From contig NZ_CP070950.1 in NCBI RefSeq assembly GCF_017084525.1, forward strand, positions 1,860,001 to 1,924,000: a DNA stretch of 64,000 bases. Reading direction: 5' to 3'. Shown here one piece after another: positions 10,252 through 17,514 of the stretch; the stretch's first letter is position 1; each line of letters begins with the position of its first letter. Both the position numbers and the translations under genes were made by a program. The stretch comes from Conexibacter sp. SYSU D00693. Lineage in GTDB: Bacteria; Actinomycetota; Thermoleophilia; Solirubrobacterales; Solirubrobacteraceae. Under the pieces are notes generated by a model that was not told the origin of the DNA, searched no databases, and saw nothing but the letters and a program-made list of their open reading frames with translations.

Positions 10252-11818
10252 GCCCCTTCCCACCCGGCTCGGGCGGCAAGGTGGGCGACGTGTCCGACTT
10301 GGCGCGTCCCCGCTCACCCTGCCCCGGCGCCGGACCCTGCTCCTCCCGCCCCTGCGACGGGGTCTGACCCCGAGCATGCGACGGGGTCTGACCCCGAGCG
10401 CCGCCCGCCGCCGGATGCGACGGGGTCTGACCCCGAGCAGGACGGCCCCGCTCCTTGCCCTTCCCCCGCTGCGACGGGGTCTGACCCCGAGCATGCGACG
10501 GGGTCTGACCCCGAGCGCCGGAGCGGCCCGGAGCCTGGCCCCGGGCGGGGCGGGCACGGTCCTTGCCCTGGGCCTGCGACGGGGCCTGACCCCGAGCATG
10601 CGACGGGGTCTGACCCCGAGCGCCGCCCGCCGCCGGATGTGACGGGGTCTGACCCCGAGCGTGCGACGGGGTCTGACCCCGAGCGGCCGGGGGGCTGGGG
10701 GTCGGACGCCGGGCCGGCGGGGTGGTGGCCGTGGCGAGGCCGATGGCGAGCGGGGTCGTGGTGGTGGGCGGGCGGTCCGGGCGTGGTGCGTCGGCGACGC
10801 GCGCCGGGCGGTCGCGTGGTGCAGGGTCGGCGGTGACCTCGTCGAGGACCACGGTGCCGCCGGCCGCGCCGGTGCCGAAGGCCGCGACGACGGCGAGGGT
10901 CTTGGCCGCGCCGAGCGAGCCGAGCACGCCGCTGCCACCCGCCGCTGCGCCCGCACCGGCACCGGCGCCCGTCGCCGCCGCTGCGCCGCCCACGCCGCCC
11001 GCAGCACCCACGCCGCCCACGCCACCCACGCCAAGGGCGGAGAGGACCGCGGCGGGCAGGCCGGCGGAGGCACTGACCGGCAGGACCAGGCCGAGCGCGG
11101 CGTCCTGACGGGCCAGGCCGGCGCGGAAGGCGCGACAGCCGGCGCAGCCGCGCAGGTGGCGGCGCAGGGGGCCGCGGCGCAGGGCCGGGCCCGTGGCCGT
11201 GGCGAGCTCGGCGCGGACCTCCTCGCACGGGCGGGCGAGGGCCTCGCGGTCGGCGAGCAGGCGGGCCTTGGCCTGGTAGACGAGCGTCCTCACCTTCGCC
11301 TCGGGGACGTCGAGGACCTCCGCGATGCCGGCGTGGGAGAGGTCGCCGAGCTCGGCGAGGACCAGGGCCGCGCGCTGGTCCTCCGGCAGGCGCCCGACCG
11401 CGGCGACCAGCTCGCGCAGCTCCTCGCGCTGGTGGACGACGTCGCCGAGGCCGGCGAGGTCGGGAAGCTCCGCGTCGACCGGGCCGGCGTCGCGGCGCTG
11501 GGCCAGCAGCGTCCGGCAGCGGTTGCGCGCGATCGCGTAGAGGTAGGGGCGCAGCTCCTCCGGCGGCGGACCGTCCGCGAGCGCGCGGTGCAGGCGCAGG
11601 AAGGCCTGCTGCACGGCGTCCTCGGCCTCGTCGCGCGAGCCCAGCAGGTAGCGGCAGAAGGACAGCAGCCCCGGCTGGTGGCGGGCGAAGAGGACCTCGA
11701 AGGCCCGGTCGTCCCCGTCGCGGACGCGGGCCACGAGCCGCTCGTCGGACAGCAGCCCGAGGCGCCCCACAGGAGCACGCGGACGATCACGGCGACGGAG
11801 TGCGGGCGCAGGCGTCAT
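10244..11818 (-). CDS. ECF-type sigma-70 factor fused to zinc-finger/membrane segment and repeat tail
   Basis: 524 residues from ATG 11818; a GTG six bases upstream would add two residues. Sigma region 2 occupies about residues 20-95 (VRDGDDRAFEVLFARHQPGL, DEAEDAVQQAFLRLHRA) and region 4 about 130-185 (LPEDQRAALVLAELGDLSHA, then LDVPEAKVRTLVYQAKARLL). A zf-HC2-like RRHLRGCAGCRAF near 225 follows, then Gly/Ala linkers and a hydrophobic stretch near 305 (AAKTLAVVAAFGTGAAGG). So the protein looks like a sigma factor with its own anti-sigma-like, membrane-anchored extension. Residues about 380-487 are ARGQTPSH repeats encoded by palindromic DNA. The RTX-like gene overlaps its 3' end by 8 bases and is the likely target. 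Confidence 0.82.
   Translation of the reverse strand: MTPAPALRRRDRPRAPVGRLGLLSDERLVARVRDGDDRAFEVLFARHQPGLLSFCRYLLGSRDEAEDAVQQAFLRLHRALADGPPPEELRPYLYAIARNRCRTLLAQRRDAGPVDAELPDLAGLGDVVHQREELRELVAAVGRLPEDQRAALVLAELGDLSHAGIAEVLDVPEAKVRTLVYQAKARLLADREALARPCEEVRAELATATGPALRRGPLRRHLRGCAGCRAFRAGLARQDAALGLVLPVSASAGLPAAVLSALGVGGVGGVGAAGGVGGAAAATGAGAGAGAAAGGSGVLGSLGAAKTLAVVAAFGTGAAGGTVVLDEVTADPAPRDRPARVADAPRPDRPPTTTTPLAIGLATATTPPARRPTPSPPAARGQTPSHARGQTPSHPAAGGARGQTPSHARGQAPSQAQGKDRARPARGQAPGRSGARGQTPSHARGQTPSQRGKGKERGRPARGQTPSHPAAGGARGQTPSHARGQTPSQGREEQGPAPGQGERGRAKSDTSPTLPPEPGGKGHE
10359..10680. repeat. Nine 13-base palindromes (GGGGTCTGACCCC) inside the sigma-factor gene
   Basis: Perfect copies begin at 10359, 10383, 10422, 10476, 10500, 10605, 10644 and 10668. 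A one-base variant, GGGGCCTGACCCC, begins at 10581. Each copy is a 6+1+6 palindrome embedded in a longer shared unit, GACGGGGTCTGACCCCGAGC. Start-to-start distances are 24, 39, 54, 24, 81, 24, 39 and 24, all multiples of three, so every copy is read in the same frame as ARGQTPS(H/Q). The 39-base step with the same linker (encoding HPAAGG) occurs twice, which points to duplication of a composite block. Confidence 0.95.
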
Positions 11819-11834
11819 CGACACGGAGGTCCAT

Positions 11835-11868
11835 CCACCTCCTCACCCACGAGGATGCCCGGAGGTGG
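11835..11868. terminator. Inverted repeat between ferritin-like and sigma-factor genes
   Basis: CCACCTCC (11835-11842) and GGAGGTGG (11861-11868) form a perfect 8-base stem with an 18-base loop. It lies just after the ferritin-like stop and just before the sigma-factor start on the minus strand. It could end the ferritin-like transcript or act in the sigma-factor leader. There is no U-run, so this is tentative. Confidence 0.35.
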
Positions 11869-11907
11869 GCGCCGACGCACTCCCGGCGCGTCGGCGCTCC
11901 GTCCGGC

Positions 11908-12564
11908 CTAGGACACGATGAACCCCGTGTCCCGCACCACCTCGAGCGTCGCGGACATCGACCGCGGCGGCTCGACGGGGAACGGGACCGGGTTCTGACC
12001 CGCCACGAAGGTGCGCACCCACGCGGCGTGCCGCGCCTCCACGGAGTGGATCGCCAGCGCCGCCTTGAGCACCGCGGTGGACTGGATGCGCGGGGCCTGG
12101 CCCTTGTAGGCCCGGACGCCGGTGTCCTCGAGGGCGATCGCGGTGGCGAGGAACTTCGTGCCGTCGGTCGTGGTGTCCTTGAAGTCGAACGTCGGCCGGG
12201 CGATCGCGCTCGACCCGAGCACGCCGCGCAGGCTCTTGACGTGCGAGGCCTCGTGGACCGCGACCGTGCGGGCGAACTCCAGGACGGGGCCGGTGAGACC
12301 CGCCCGCTCGAGGGCCTGCGCGTAGAACGCCGCCTCGAGCTCCTCGAGCGTCAGGGCGAAGTTCAGGATGTCGCGGTCGCGGCGCGACTGCGCGCCGGCC
12401 ACGCCCGGGATCGCCATGATGGCCGCGGCGCCGCCGACCATGCCGCCGGTCGCGACGGCGGCCCGGCGCAGCAGGTCGGCGCGGCGGTCACCGCGGACGC
12501 GATCGGCGGTCTCGCGGATGGCGCCGTCGCGGTCGACGGCGTCGAGGGTCTTCTCGTCAGGCAT
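11908..12564 (-). CDS. Ferritin-like domain protein, Tat-type signal, complete di-iron ligands
   Basis: 218 residues. An N-terminal region with RRADLLRRAAVATGG and a hydrophobic run ending GVAGAQS looks like a Tat or lipoprotein-like export signal. The four-helix ferritin-like domain shows all expected di-iron ligands: Glu in LTLEELEAAFYAQAL, E-x2-H in VHEASHVKSL, Glu in ATAIALEDTGV and E-x2-H in HSVEARHAAWVR. Iron binding or oxidation outside the membrane is therefore plausible, but the substrate is unknown. It follows a paralogue by 11 bases on the same strand and ends in the same DTGFIVS/ATGFVRS-like tail, so the pair arose by duplication. Confidence 0.8.
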   Translation of the reverse strand: MPDEKTLDAVDRDGAIRETADRVRGDRRADLLRRAAVATGGMVGGAAAIMAIPGVAGAQSRRDRDILNFALTLEELEAAFYAQALERAGLTGPVLEFARTVAVHEASHVKSLRGVLGSSAIARPTFDFKDTTTDGTKFLATAIALEDTGVRAYKGQAPRIQSTAVLKAALAIHSVEARHAAWVRTFVAGQNPVPFPVEPPRSMSATLEVVRDTGFIVS

Positions 12565-12575
12565 CTCCGGTCCTC

Positions 12576-13241
12576 TCAGGAGCGCACGAAGCCGGTGGCG
12601 CGCACCCTGCGCTGCGCCGCGGCCAGGGACAGGGGCTGGTCGTAGGCCGCGGGCGCCGGGTCCTGCCCGACGATCGTCGACAGCCAGGCGACCTGCCGGG
12701 CCTCGACGGACACGAGCGCGCCCGCCGCCGCCAGCGTGGACTTCGTCACGAGGGGCCCGGCGCCGTTGAGGACCCGGACGCACATCGTCTCGATCATCAG
12801 CGCCGTGTCCTGGAAGGCCTTCTGGCTCTGCACAGCGGCGCCGAAGCGAAACCGCGGGGCCGCGGCCGGACGGCCGCCGAGCTTGCGGATCTGGCGCTGG
12901 ACGGCGGCGACGTGGGTGACCTCGTCGCGCCGGGCGGTCTCCGCGTACGTGCGCGTCGCGCCCTCGAGGCCCGCCTTCTCGAGCGCCTCGCGGTAGAACG
13001 CCGCGCCCAGGCGCTCGGCCACGAGCGCGAACTGCAGGATCTGCACGTCGCGCCGGCGCGTCGCCGCACCAGCCGCCGGCGCGAAGCCGCCGAAGAGCGC
13101 GCCCGCGCCCGCCAGGGCGCCGCCCGCGATGCCGGCCCGCTGCAGCAGCTGGCGGCGGGTGCCGCCTCCCGCTCCCTCGAGGGCCTCGGCGAACGCGCCG
13201 TCGGTGTCCTCGATGGGCAGGACGTCGATGTCGTCGACCAT
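12576..13241 (-). CDS. Ferritin-like domain protein with one altered metal ligand
   Basis: 221 residues, paralogous to the gene immediately downstream. A Tat-like export signal, TRRQLLQRAGIAGGALAGAG, runs to APAAGAA. Ligand positions are Glu in LVAERLGAAFYREAL, E-x2-H in ARRDEVTHVAAV, Glu in ALMIETMCVRV and, at the fourth site, VSVEARQVAWL, where the expected His is Gln. The di-iron site may therefore be incomplete, and the two paralogues may have distinct roles or form a heteromer. Its ATG is 106 bases downstream of the small gene that closes the suf block, and a hairpin in that gap suggests a separate transcript. Confidence 0.78.
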   Translation of the reverse strand: MVDDIDVLPIEDTDGAFAEALEGAGGGTRRQLLQRAGIAGGALAGAGALFGGFAPAAGAATRRRDVQILQFALVAERLGAAFYREALEKAGLEGATRTYAETARRDEVTHVAAVQRQIRKLGGRPAAAPRFRFGAAVQSQKAFQDTALMIETMCVRVLNGAGPLVTKSTLAAAGALVSVEARQVAWLSTIVGQDPAPAAYDQPLSLAAAQRRVRATGFVRS

Positions 13242-13328
13242 CCGTCTCTCCCGTCGTTCGGTGTGCGGCCGCCGGTACCCGCCGCCCGTCCCCGGACGCT
13301 GCGTGCACGCGCCAACCTGGGCGCGTGT

Positions 13329-13348
13329 CGCTCAGAGGACCCTGAGCG
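13329..13348 (-). terminator. Hairpin at the 3' end of the sufC-S-U block
   Basis: CGCTCAG-AGGACC-CTGAGCG is a perfect 7-base stem with a 6-base loop. It begins directly after the stop codon at 13349-13351 on the minus strand. Its position fits a terminator closing the rrf2-suf transcript. A U-run is lacking, as is common at high GC. Confidence 0.5.
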
Positions 13349-13645
13349 CTACAGGCGCCCAGAGCGCCGGCGCTCGGCGACCGCGCGGATCTCCGCGATG
13401 GTCACGGCGCGCAGCAGGTGGCGCGCCGCCCGGCGGTCGACGAGGCTGCGGCGCAGCGCGCGACGGCGGTCCGGGCCCAGGAAGGGACGCGGCCCGACGC
13501 GGCGGTCGAAGCCCGAGCGGCGGTCGGCCTCGTCACGGCGCTCGTCGGCCACGAGCGGGTAGGGCAGCGCGCCAGGGACGTCGACGTCGCCCGTGCGGTC
13601 CCCCAGCCATGGCCACCCCCGTGCCCCCACAGCGCGACGGAGCAT
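13349..13645 (-). CDS. Hypothetical 98-residue basic protein after sufU
   Basis: Unrecognised. It starts at ATG 13645, 77 bases after sufU on the same strand. The middle is rich in Asp-Arg-Arg pairs (DRRSGFDRRVGPRPFLGPDR), and the C-terminal third looks like one amphipathic helix (HLLRAVTIAEIRAVAERRR). A hairpin directly follows the stop, which supports a real transcript end here. A chance frame remains possible in sequence this GC-rich. Confidence 0.42.
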   Translation of the reverse strand: MLRRAVGARGWPWLGDRTGDVDVPGALPYPLVADERRDEADRRSGFDRRVGPRPFLGPDRRRALRRSLVDRRAARHLLRAVTIAEIRAVAERRRSGRL

Positions 13646-13722
13646 CGCCTGCGGGGGGCGGCGTGTCAAGCGCGCCAGGCGGCGCGCCAGCCACGCCGAC
13701 CGGCGGTCGCGCGACCGCCGGG

Positions 13723-14154
13723 CTACAGCCGGCCGGGGTCGCCCGCCGGCCGCGCGGCCTCGGGCGTGTCGTCCTCCCACTCCACCGCGGCACCGAGCCC
13801 GGCGGACTTCAGGACCTTCAGCGACAGCAGCGCGCACTTCATGCGCGTCGCCGAGATGTCGATCCCGAGCAGGTCGAGGACGAAGTCCTTGTCGAGGCGC
13901 AGGAGGTCGTCGACGGGCATGCCCTTGACCTCCTCGGAGGCCATCGACGCGGCCGCCTGCGAGATCGCGCAGCCGTGGCCCTCGAAGCGCACGTCCTCGA
14001 CCCGCCGGTCGTCCCCCACGCGCAGCATGACCTTCAGCTCGTCGCCGCACAGCGGGTTGTTGTCCTCGAACTCGAGGTCGGGCGACTCCATCGGGCCCCA
14101 GTTCCGAGGCCGCTTGTAGTGCTCGAGGATCTCCTGCCGGTACAGGTCGTCCAT
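13723..14154 (-). CDS. sufU: SufU, zinc-dependent sulfurtransferase partner of SufS
   Basis: A 143-residue NifU/IscU-like protein. In Gram-positive SUF systems, SufU accepts persulfide from SufS through a Zn-bound cysteine and passes it to SufBCD. The three expected Cys are present, in [29 protein letters not shown] and [16 protein letters not shown]. The start is well placed by [18 protein letters not shown], the family N-terminus. The ATG overlaps the sufS stop (ATGA), indicating coupling. Length and motif spacing are normal for the SufU class. Confidence 0.95.
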   Translation of the reverse strand: MDDLYRQEILEHYKRPRNWGPMESPDLEFEDNNPLCGDELKVMLRVGDDRRVEDVRFEGHGCAISQAAASMASEEVKGMPVDDLLRLDKDFVLDLLGIDISATRMKCALLSLKVLKSAGLGAAVEWEDDTPEAARPAGDPGRL

Positions 14155-15371
14155 CAGGCGAAGATCCTCCGGACCTCGGCGAGGCCCTCGACGAGCGCGT
14201 CGACCTCGGCGCGCGTGGTGTGCACGGCGAACGACGCGCGGCTCGTGGCCGACGTCCCGAGGACCCGCATGAGGACCTGGGCGCAGTGGTGCCCGGCGCG
14301 GATGCAGACCCCGCGGCGACCGAGGACCTCGGCCACGTCGTGCGGGTGGGCGACGTCCATCGACCACGAGACGAGGGCGCCGCGCTGCTCGGCGTCGCGC
14401 GGGCCGTGGATCGTCAGCCCGTCGACCTCGCCCAGGCGCTCGAGCGCGTAGGCGGTGACGTCGAGCTCGTGGGCGCGGATCGCGTCCATGCCCAGGCCGT
14501 CGACCCAGTCGACCGCCACGCCCAGGCCGGCGGCCTCGGCGATCGGCGACGTCCCCGCCTCGAACTTCGCCGGCGTGTCGGCGTAGCGGGAGGTCTCGAA
14601 GTCGACCGACGCGATCATGTGCCCGCCGCCGAGGAACGGCGGCATCTCCTGCAGCAGCTCGTGGCGGCCGTGCAGGACGCCGACCCCGGTCGGGCCGTAG
14701 AGCTTGTGGCCGGTCCACGCGTAGAAGTCGGCGTCGACCTCGTCGAGCGCGACCGGGAGCTGCGGCACCGCCTGCGAGCCGTCGACGACCGTGATGGCAC
14801 CCGCCGCGCGCGCCCGGCGCACGACGTCGGCGACCGGCACGATCGTCCCCGTGACGTTCGAGACGTGGGTCGTCGCGACGACCTTCACGTCGCCGGTCGC
14901 CAGCAGCTCGTCGAGCTCGTCGAGGCGCAGCAGCCCGTCCTCGTCGACACCGACGTAGCGCAGCTGCGCGCCGCGCTCGGCGGCGACCATCTGCCACGGG
15001 ACGATGTTCGAGTGGTGCTCGAGGTGGGTGAGCACGACGACGTCGCCCGCCGAGAGGTTCGCCCGCCCCCACGCCTGCGCGACGAGGTTCAGCGCCTCGG
15101 TCGCGTTCTTCGTGAAGATCGTGTCCCGCGCCGGCCAGCGCAGCCACTGGGCGATGCGCCGGCGCGCCCCCTCGTAGCGGTCGGTCGCCTCGACGGCCAG
15201 CGGGTAGACGCCGCGGTGCACCGACGCGTTGTGGTGCTCCCACAGGTCGCGGACCGCGTCGATGACGACCTGCGGCTTCTGCGCGGTCGCCGCCGAGTCG
15301 AGGTAGACGAGGCCCTCCCGCTGCAGGACCGGGAAGTCGGTCGCGACGTCGAGGAGGGCCCCGGTGGCCAT
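14154..15371 (-). CDS. sufS: SufS, cysteine desulfurase (PLP-dependent)
   Basis: 405 residues. SufS converts cysteine to alanine and holds the sulfur as an enzyme persulfide for SufU. The PLP lysine lies in [19 protein letters not shown]. The catalytic Cys is in [19 protein letters not shown], the class II desulfurase loop. The N-terminus [20 protein letters not shown] is diagnostic. It sits between sufC (3-base gap) and sufU (4-base overlap). No fusion or truncation is seen. Confidence 0.96.
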   Translation of the reverse strand: MATGALLDVATDFPVLQREGLVYLDSAATAQKPQVVIDAVRDLWEHHNASVHRGVYPLAVEATDRYEGARRRIAQWLRWPARDTIFTKNATEALNLVAQAWGRANLSAGDVVVLTHLEHHSNIVPWQMVAAERGAQLRYVGVDEDGLLRLDELDELLATGDVKVVATTHVSNVTGTIVPVADVVRRARAAGAITVVDGSQAVPQLPVALDEVDADFYAWTGHKLYGPTGVGVLHGRHELLQEMPPFLGGGHMIASVDFETSRYADTPAKFEAGTSPIAEAAGLGVAVDWVDGLGMDAIRAHELDVTAYALERLGEVDGLTIHGPRDAEQRGALVSWSMDVAHPHDVAEVLGRRGVCIRAGHHCAQVLMRVLGTSATSRASFAVHTTRAEVDALVEGLAEVRRIFA

Positions 15372-15374
15372 GCG

Positions 15375-16142
15375 CTAGGCCCCCGCTGCCACTTCCGCGC
15401 GGATCGACGCGTAGCCCTCGGCCTCGAGCTGCTCGACGAGCTCCGGGCCGCCCTCCTTGGCGATCCGCCCCTCGAACATGATCGAGACGCGGTCGGGCTT
15501 CACCGCGTGGAGGATGCGCTGGTAGTGGGTGATGATCAGGACGCCCATGTCGGTCTCGCCCTTCACGGTGTTCACCCCCTGGGCGACGACGTTCAGCGCG
15601 TCGATGTCCAGGCCCGAGTCCGTCTCGTCGAGGACCGCGAGCTCCGGGCGCTGGAGCGCGAGCTGCAGCGTCTCGAGGCGCTTCTTCTCGCCGCCCGAGA
15701 AGCCGTCGTTGAGGTAGCGCGACGCGAACTCACGCGGGACGTTGACGAGCTCCATCGCCGCCTCGACGGTCTTGCGGAAGTCCTTGAGCGAGACCTCCTT
15801 CTCGCCGCGCGCCTCGCGGTGGGCGTTCATGACCATGCGCAGGTACTTCGTGATGGTCACGCCCGGGATGGCGACCGGGTACTGGAAGGCCATGAACAGG
15901 CCGGCGCGGGCGCGCTCGTCCGGGTCGGCCTCCGTGATGTCCTCGCCCTTGAAGAGGATCTGGCCGTCGGTGACCTCGAGGCCCGGGTGGCCCATGATCG
16001 CGTTGGCCAGGGTCGACTTGCCCGAGCCGTTGGGGCCCATGAGCGCGTGGACCTCGCCCTTCTCGACCGTGAGGTCGAGCCCCTTGAGGATCTGCTTGTC
16101 CCCGGCGGAGACGTGCAGGTTGTGGATCTCGAGGTCAGGCAA
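15375..16142 (-). CDS. sufC: SufC, SUF ATPase
   Basis: A 255-residue ABC-type ATPase that powers conformational change in the SufBCD scaffold. It is cytoplasmic and not a transporter. Walker A is [18 protein letters not shown], the signature motif is [14 protein letters not shown], and Walker B is [19 protein letters not shown] with the SufC-type DSGLD. The start used here is a TTG at 16142 giving [14 protein letters not shown], which overlaps the end of the Rrf2 gene by 8 bases. Its partners SufB and SufD are encoded at the left edge of the window rather than next door. Confidence 0.95.
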   Translation of the reverse strand: MPDLEIHNLHVSAGDKQILKGLDLTVEKGEVHALMGPNGSGKSTLANAIMGHPGLEVTDGQILFKGEDITEADPDERARAGLFMAFQYPVAIPGVTITKYLRMVMNAHREARGEKEVSLKDFRKTVEAAMELVNVPREFASRYLNDGFSGGEKKRLETLQLALQRPELAVLDETDSGLDIDALNVVAQGVNTVKGETDMGVLIITHYQRILHAVKPDRVSIMFEGRIAKEGGPELVEQLEAEGYASIRAEVAAGA

Positions 16143-16638
16143 GGGACGGCTCCTTCGGAGGGGTGGGGTCAGCGGTTCCGCGCTCGGCGAAGGCGACGAG
16201 CTCGGCGAGCGAGGTCTGCGCGAGCTTGTCCATCACGCCGCCCTGGACGCGGAGCCAGAGCAGCTTGGTGGCACAGCCGTGGCCGGCGTCGTCGTGGTGC
16301 GAGCAGAGCACGCGCGCACGGGGCGTGGGCGTCGTCGCCTCACCCTCGGTGTCGTCGACGAAGCACGTCATCGGGGCGACGGGGCCCTCGAGCGCGACCA
16401 CGACCTCGTCCATGTGGACGTCGGCGGGGTCGCGCGTGAGGCGGTAGCCCCCGTGCGCGCCCCGGGTGCTCTCGACGAGCCCGGCCTTCTTGAGCAGCGC
16501 GACGATGCGCTCGAGGTAGGCGAGCGGCAGGCCTTCGGCCTCGGCGATCGCCTTGAGCGAGCGGGGCCGGCGATCACGCTGACGGCCCAGCTCCACGAGG
16601 AGCCGCACGCCGTACTCGGCCTTCGTCGTGAAGATCAT
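16135..16638 (-). CDS. Rrf2-family regulator of the suf genes
   Basis: 167 residues from ATG 16638; a TTG at 16647 would add three. MIFTTKAEYGVRLLVELG is the classic Rrf2 start, followed by a winged helix (LPLAYLERIVALLKKAGLVE, then GAHGGYRLTRDP). The C-terminal part has three Cys, in PMTCFVDD, RVLCSHHDD and GHGCATKLLW, which could hold an Fe-S cluster as in IscR-type sensors. It leads the sufC-S-U block and is probably the SUF repressor, autoregulated through the inverted repeat at 16650-16666. No good ribosome site precedes the ATG, so the message may be nearly leaderless. Confidence 0.88.
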   Translation of the reverse strand: MIFTTKAEYGVRLLVELGRQRDRRPRSLKAIAEAEGLPLAYLERIVALLKKAGLVESTRGAHGGYRLTRDPADVHMDEVVVALEGPVAPMTCFVDDTEGEATTPTPRARVLCSHHDDAGHGCATKLLWLRVQGGVMDKLAQTSLAELVAFAERGTADPTPPKEPSLA

Positions 16639-16649
16639 CAGGCTCAAAG

Positions 16650-16666
16650 CCTACCAACGAGGTAGG
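16650..16666. promoter_or_regulatory. Candidate Rrf2 operator
   Basis: CCTACC-AACGA-GGTAGG is a perfect 6+5+6 inverted repeat beginning 12 bases upstream of the rrf2 ATG. It overlaps a second one, AGGCT-CAA-AGCCT (16640-16652). Both lie in the 77-base gap with the divergent SDR gene. The position fits autoregulation of the suf block by its own Rrf2 protein. Confidence 0.55.
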
Positions 16667-16715
16667 ACATCGCCGGGCACGTGAGCGCCCGCGCGAGCCG
16701 GGCACCACGCGGCTC

Positions 16716-17486
16716 ATGCCCGTCGCCATCGTGACCGCCTCGGACTCCGGCATCGGCCGGTCGGCCGCCGTCCGCCTGGCCCAGGAGGGCTGGGACGTGG
16801 GCATCACCTGGCACACCGACGAGCAGGGCGCGCGGGCGACCGCCGCGGAGGCCAGCGCCAAGGGCGCCCGCACGGCGCTCCGCCGGCTCGACCTCGTCGC
16901 CGACGCGGCCTCCGGCGCCACCGTCGTCGGCGAGCTCGCCGACGAGCTGGGGGCGGTCGACGCCCTGGTCAACAACGCCGGCGGCGGGGACACGATGCCG
17001 GCGATCGACTTCGACCTCGCCACGCTGCGCGACGTCCTCGAGCTCAACGTCGTCGGCGCACTCGCCTGCGCCCAGGAGGCCGCCCGGCGCATGCGCGACG
17101 CGGGCACGGGCGGGCGGATCGTCAACGTCACCTCGGTCCACGAGCACGTCCCCCTCCCCCAGGCCGCCGCCTACGTCGCGGCCAAGCACGCGCTCGGCGG
17201 GCTGACGAAGGTCCTGGCGCTCGAGTGGGCGGCCCACGGCATCACGGTCAACGCCGTGGCACCGGGTGAGGTCGCGACCGCGATGACCGGCAACGAGGAC
17301 GTCGACCCGCACGACGTCGACCGTCCCGCGATCCCGGCGCGGCGGCCCGGCCACGCCGACGAGGTGGCCGCCGTCATCGCCTTCCTGTGCGCCGCCGACG
17401 CGCAGTACGTCACCGGCGCGTCGGTGGTCGCCGACGGCGGCCTGTCGCTCATGGCGGCGGTGCAGGACGGCCGAGCGCCGTCTTGA
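16716..17486 (+). CDS. Short-chain dehydrogenase/reductase (SDR)
   Basis: A 256-residue classical SDR that would use NAD(P)H to reduce or oxidise an unknown alcohol or carbonyl. The dinucleotide motif appears as TASDSGIGRSAAVRLA (an Asp replaces a usual Gly in TGxxxGIG). NNAG follows at DALVNNAGGGD. The catalytic Ser is in IVNVTSVHEH and the Tyr/Lys pair in AAAYVAAKHALGGL. The C-terminal VTGASVVADGGLSLM is the usual SDR ending. It diverges from rrf2 over 77 bases. No pathway neighbour identifies the substrate. Confidence 0.9.
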   Translation: MPVAIVTASDSGIGRSAAVRLAQEGWDVGITWHTDEQGARATAAEASAKGARTALRRLDLVADAASGATVVGELADELGAVDALVNNAGGGDTMPAIDFDLATLRDVLELNVVGALACAQEAARRMRDAGTGGRIVNVTSVHEHVPLPQAAAYVAAKHALGGLTKVLALEWAAHGITVNAVAPGEVATAMTGNEDVDPHDVDRPAIPARRPGHADEVAAVIAFLCAADAQYVTGASVVADGGLSLMAAVQDGRAPS

Positions 17487-17514
17487 CGGCGCCGCTGCCA
17501 AGCTGCCGCCCCGC

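Noticed and set aside
10359-10680. Repeat array considered as a CRISPR
   Set aside because: The repeat is a 13-base palindrome, spacing varies from 24 to 81 bases, the intervals are themselves repeated and the array lies in frame within a gene. No cas genes are present.
13349-14050. A longer 233-codon reading of the small gene after sufU
   Set aside because: The extra N-terminal part runs through sufU in another frame; only the segment after ATG 13645 lies in otherwise unused sequence.
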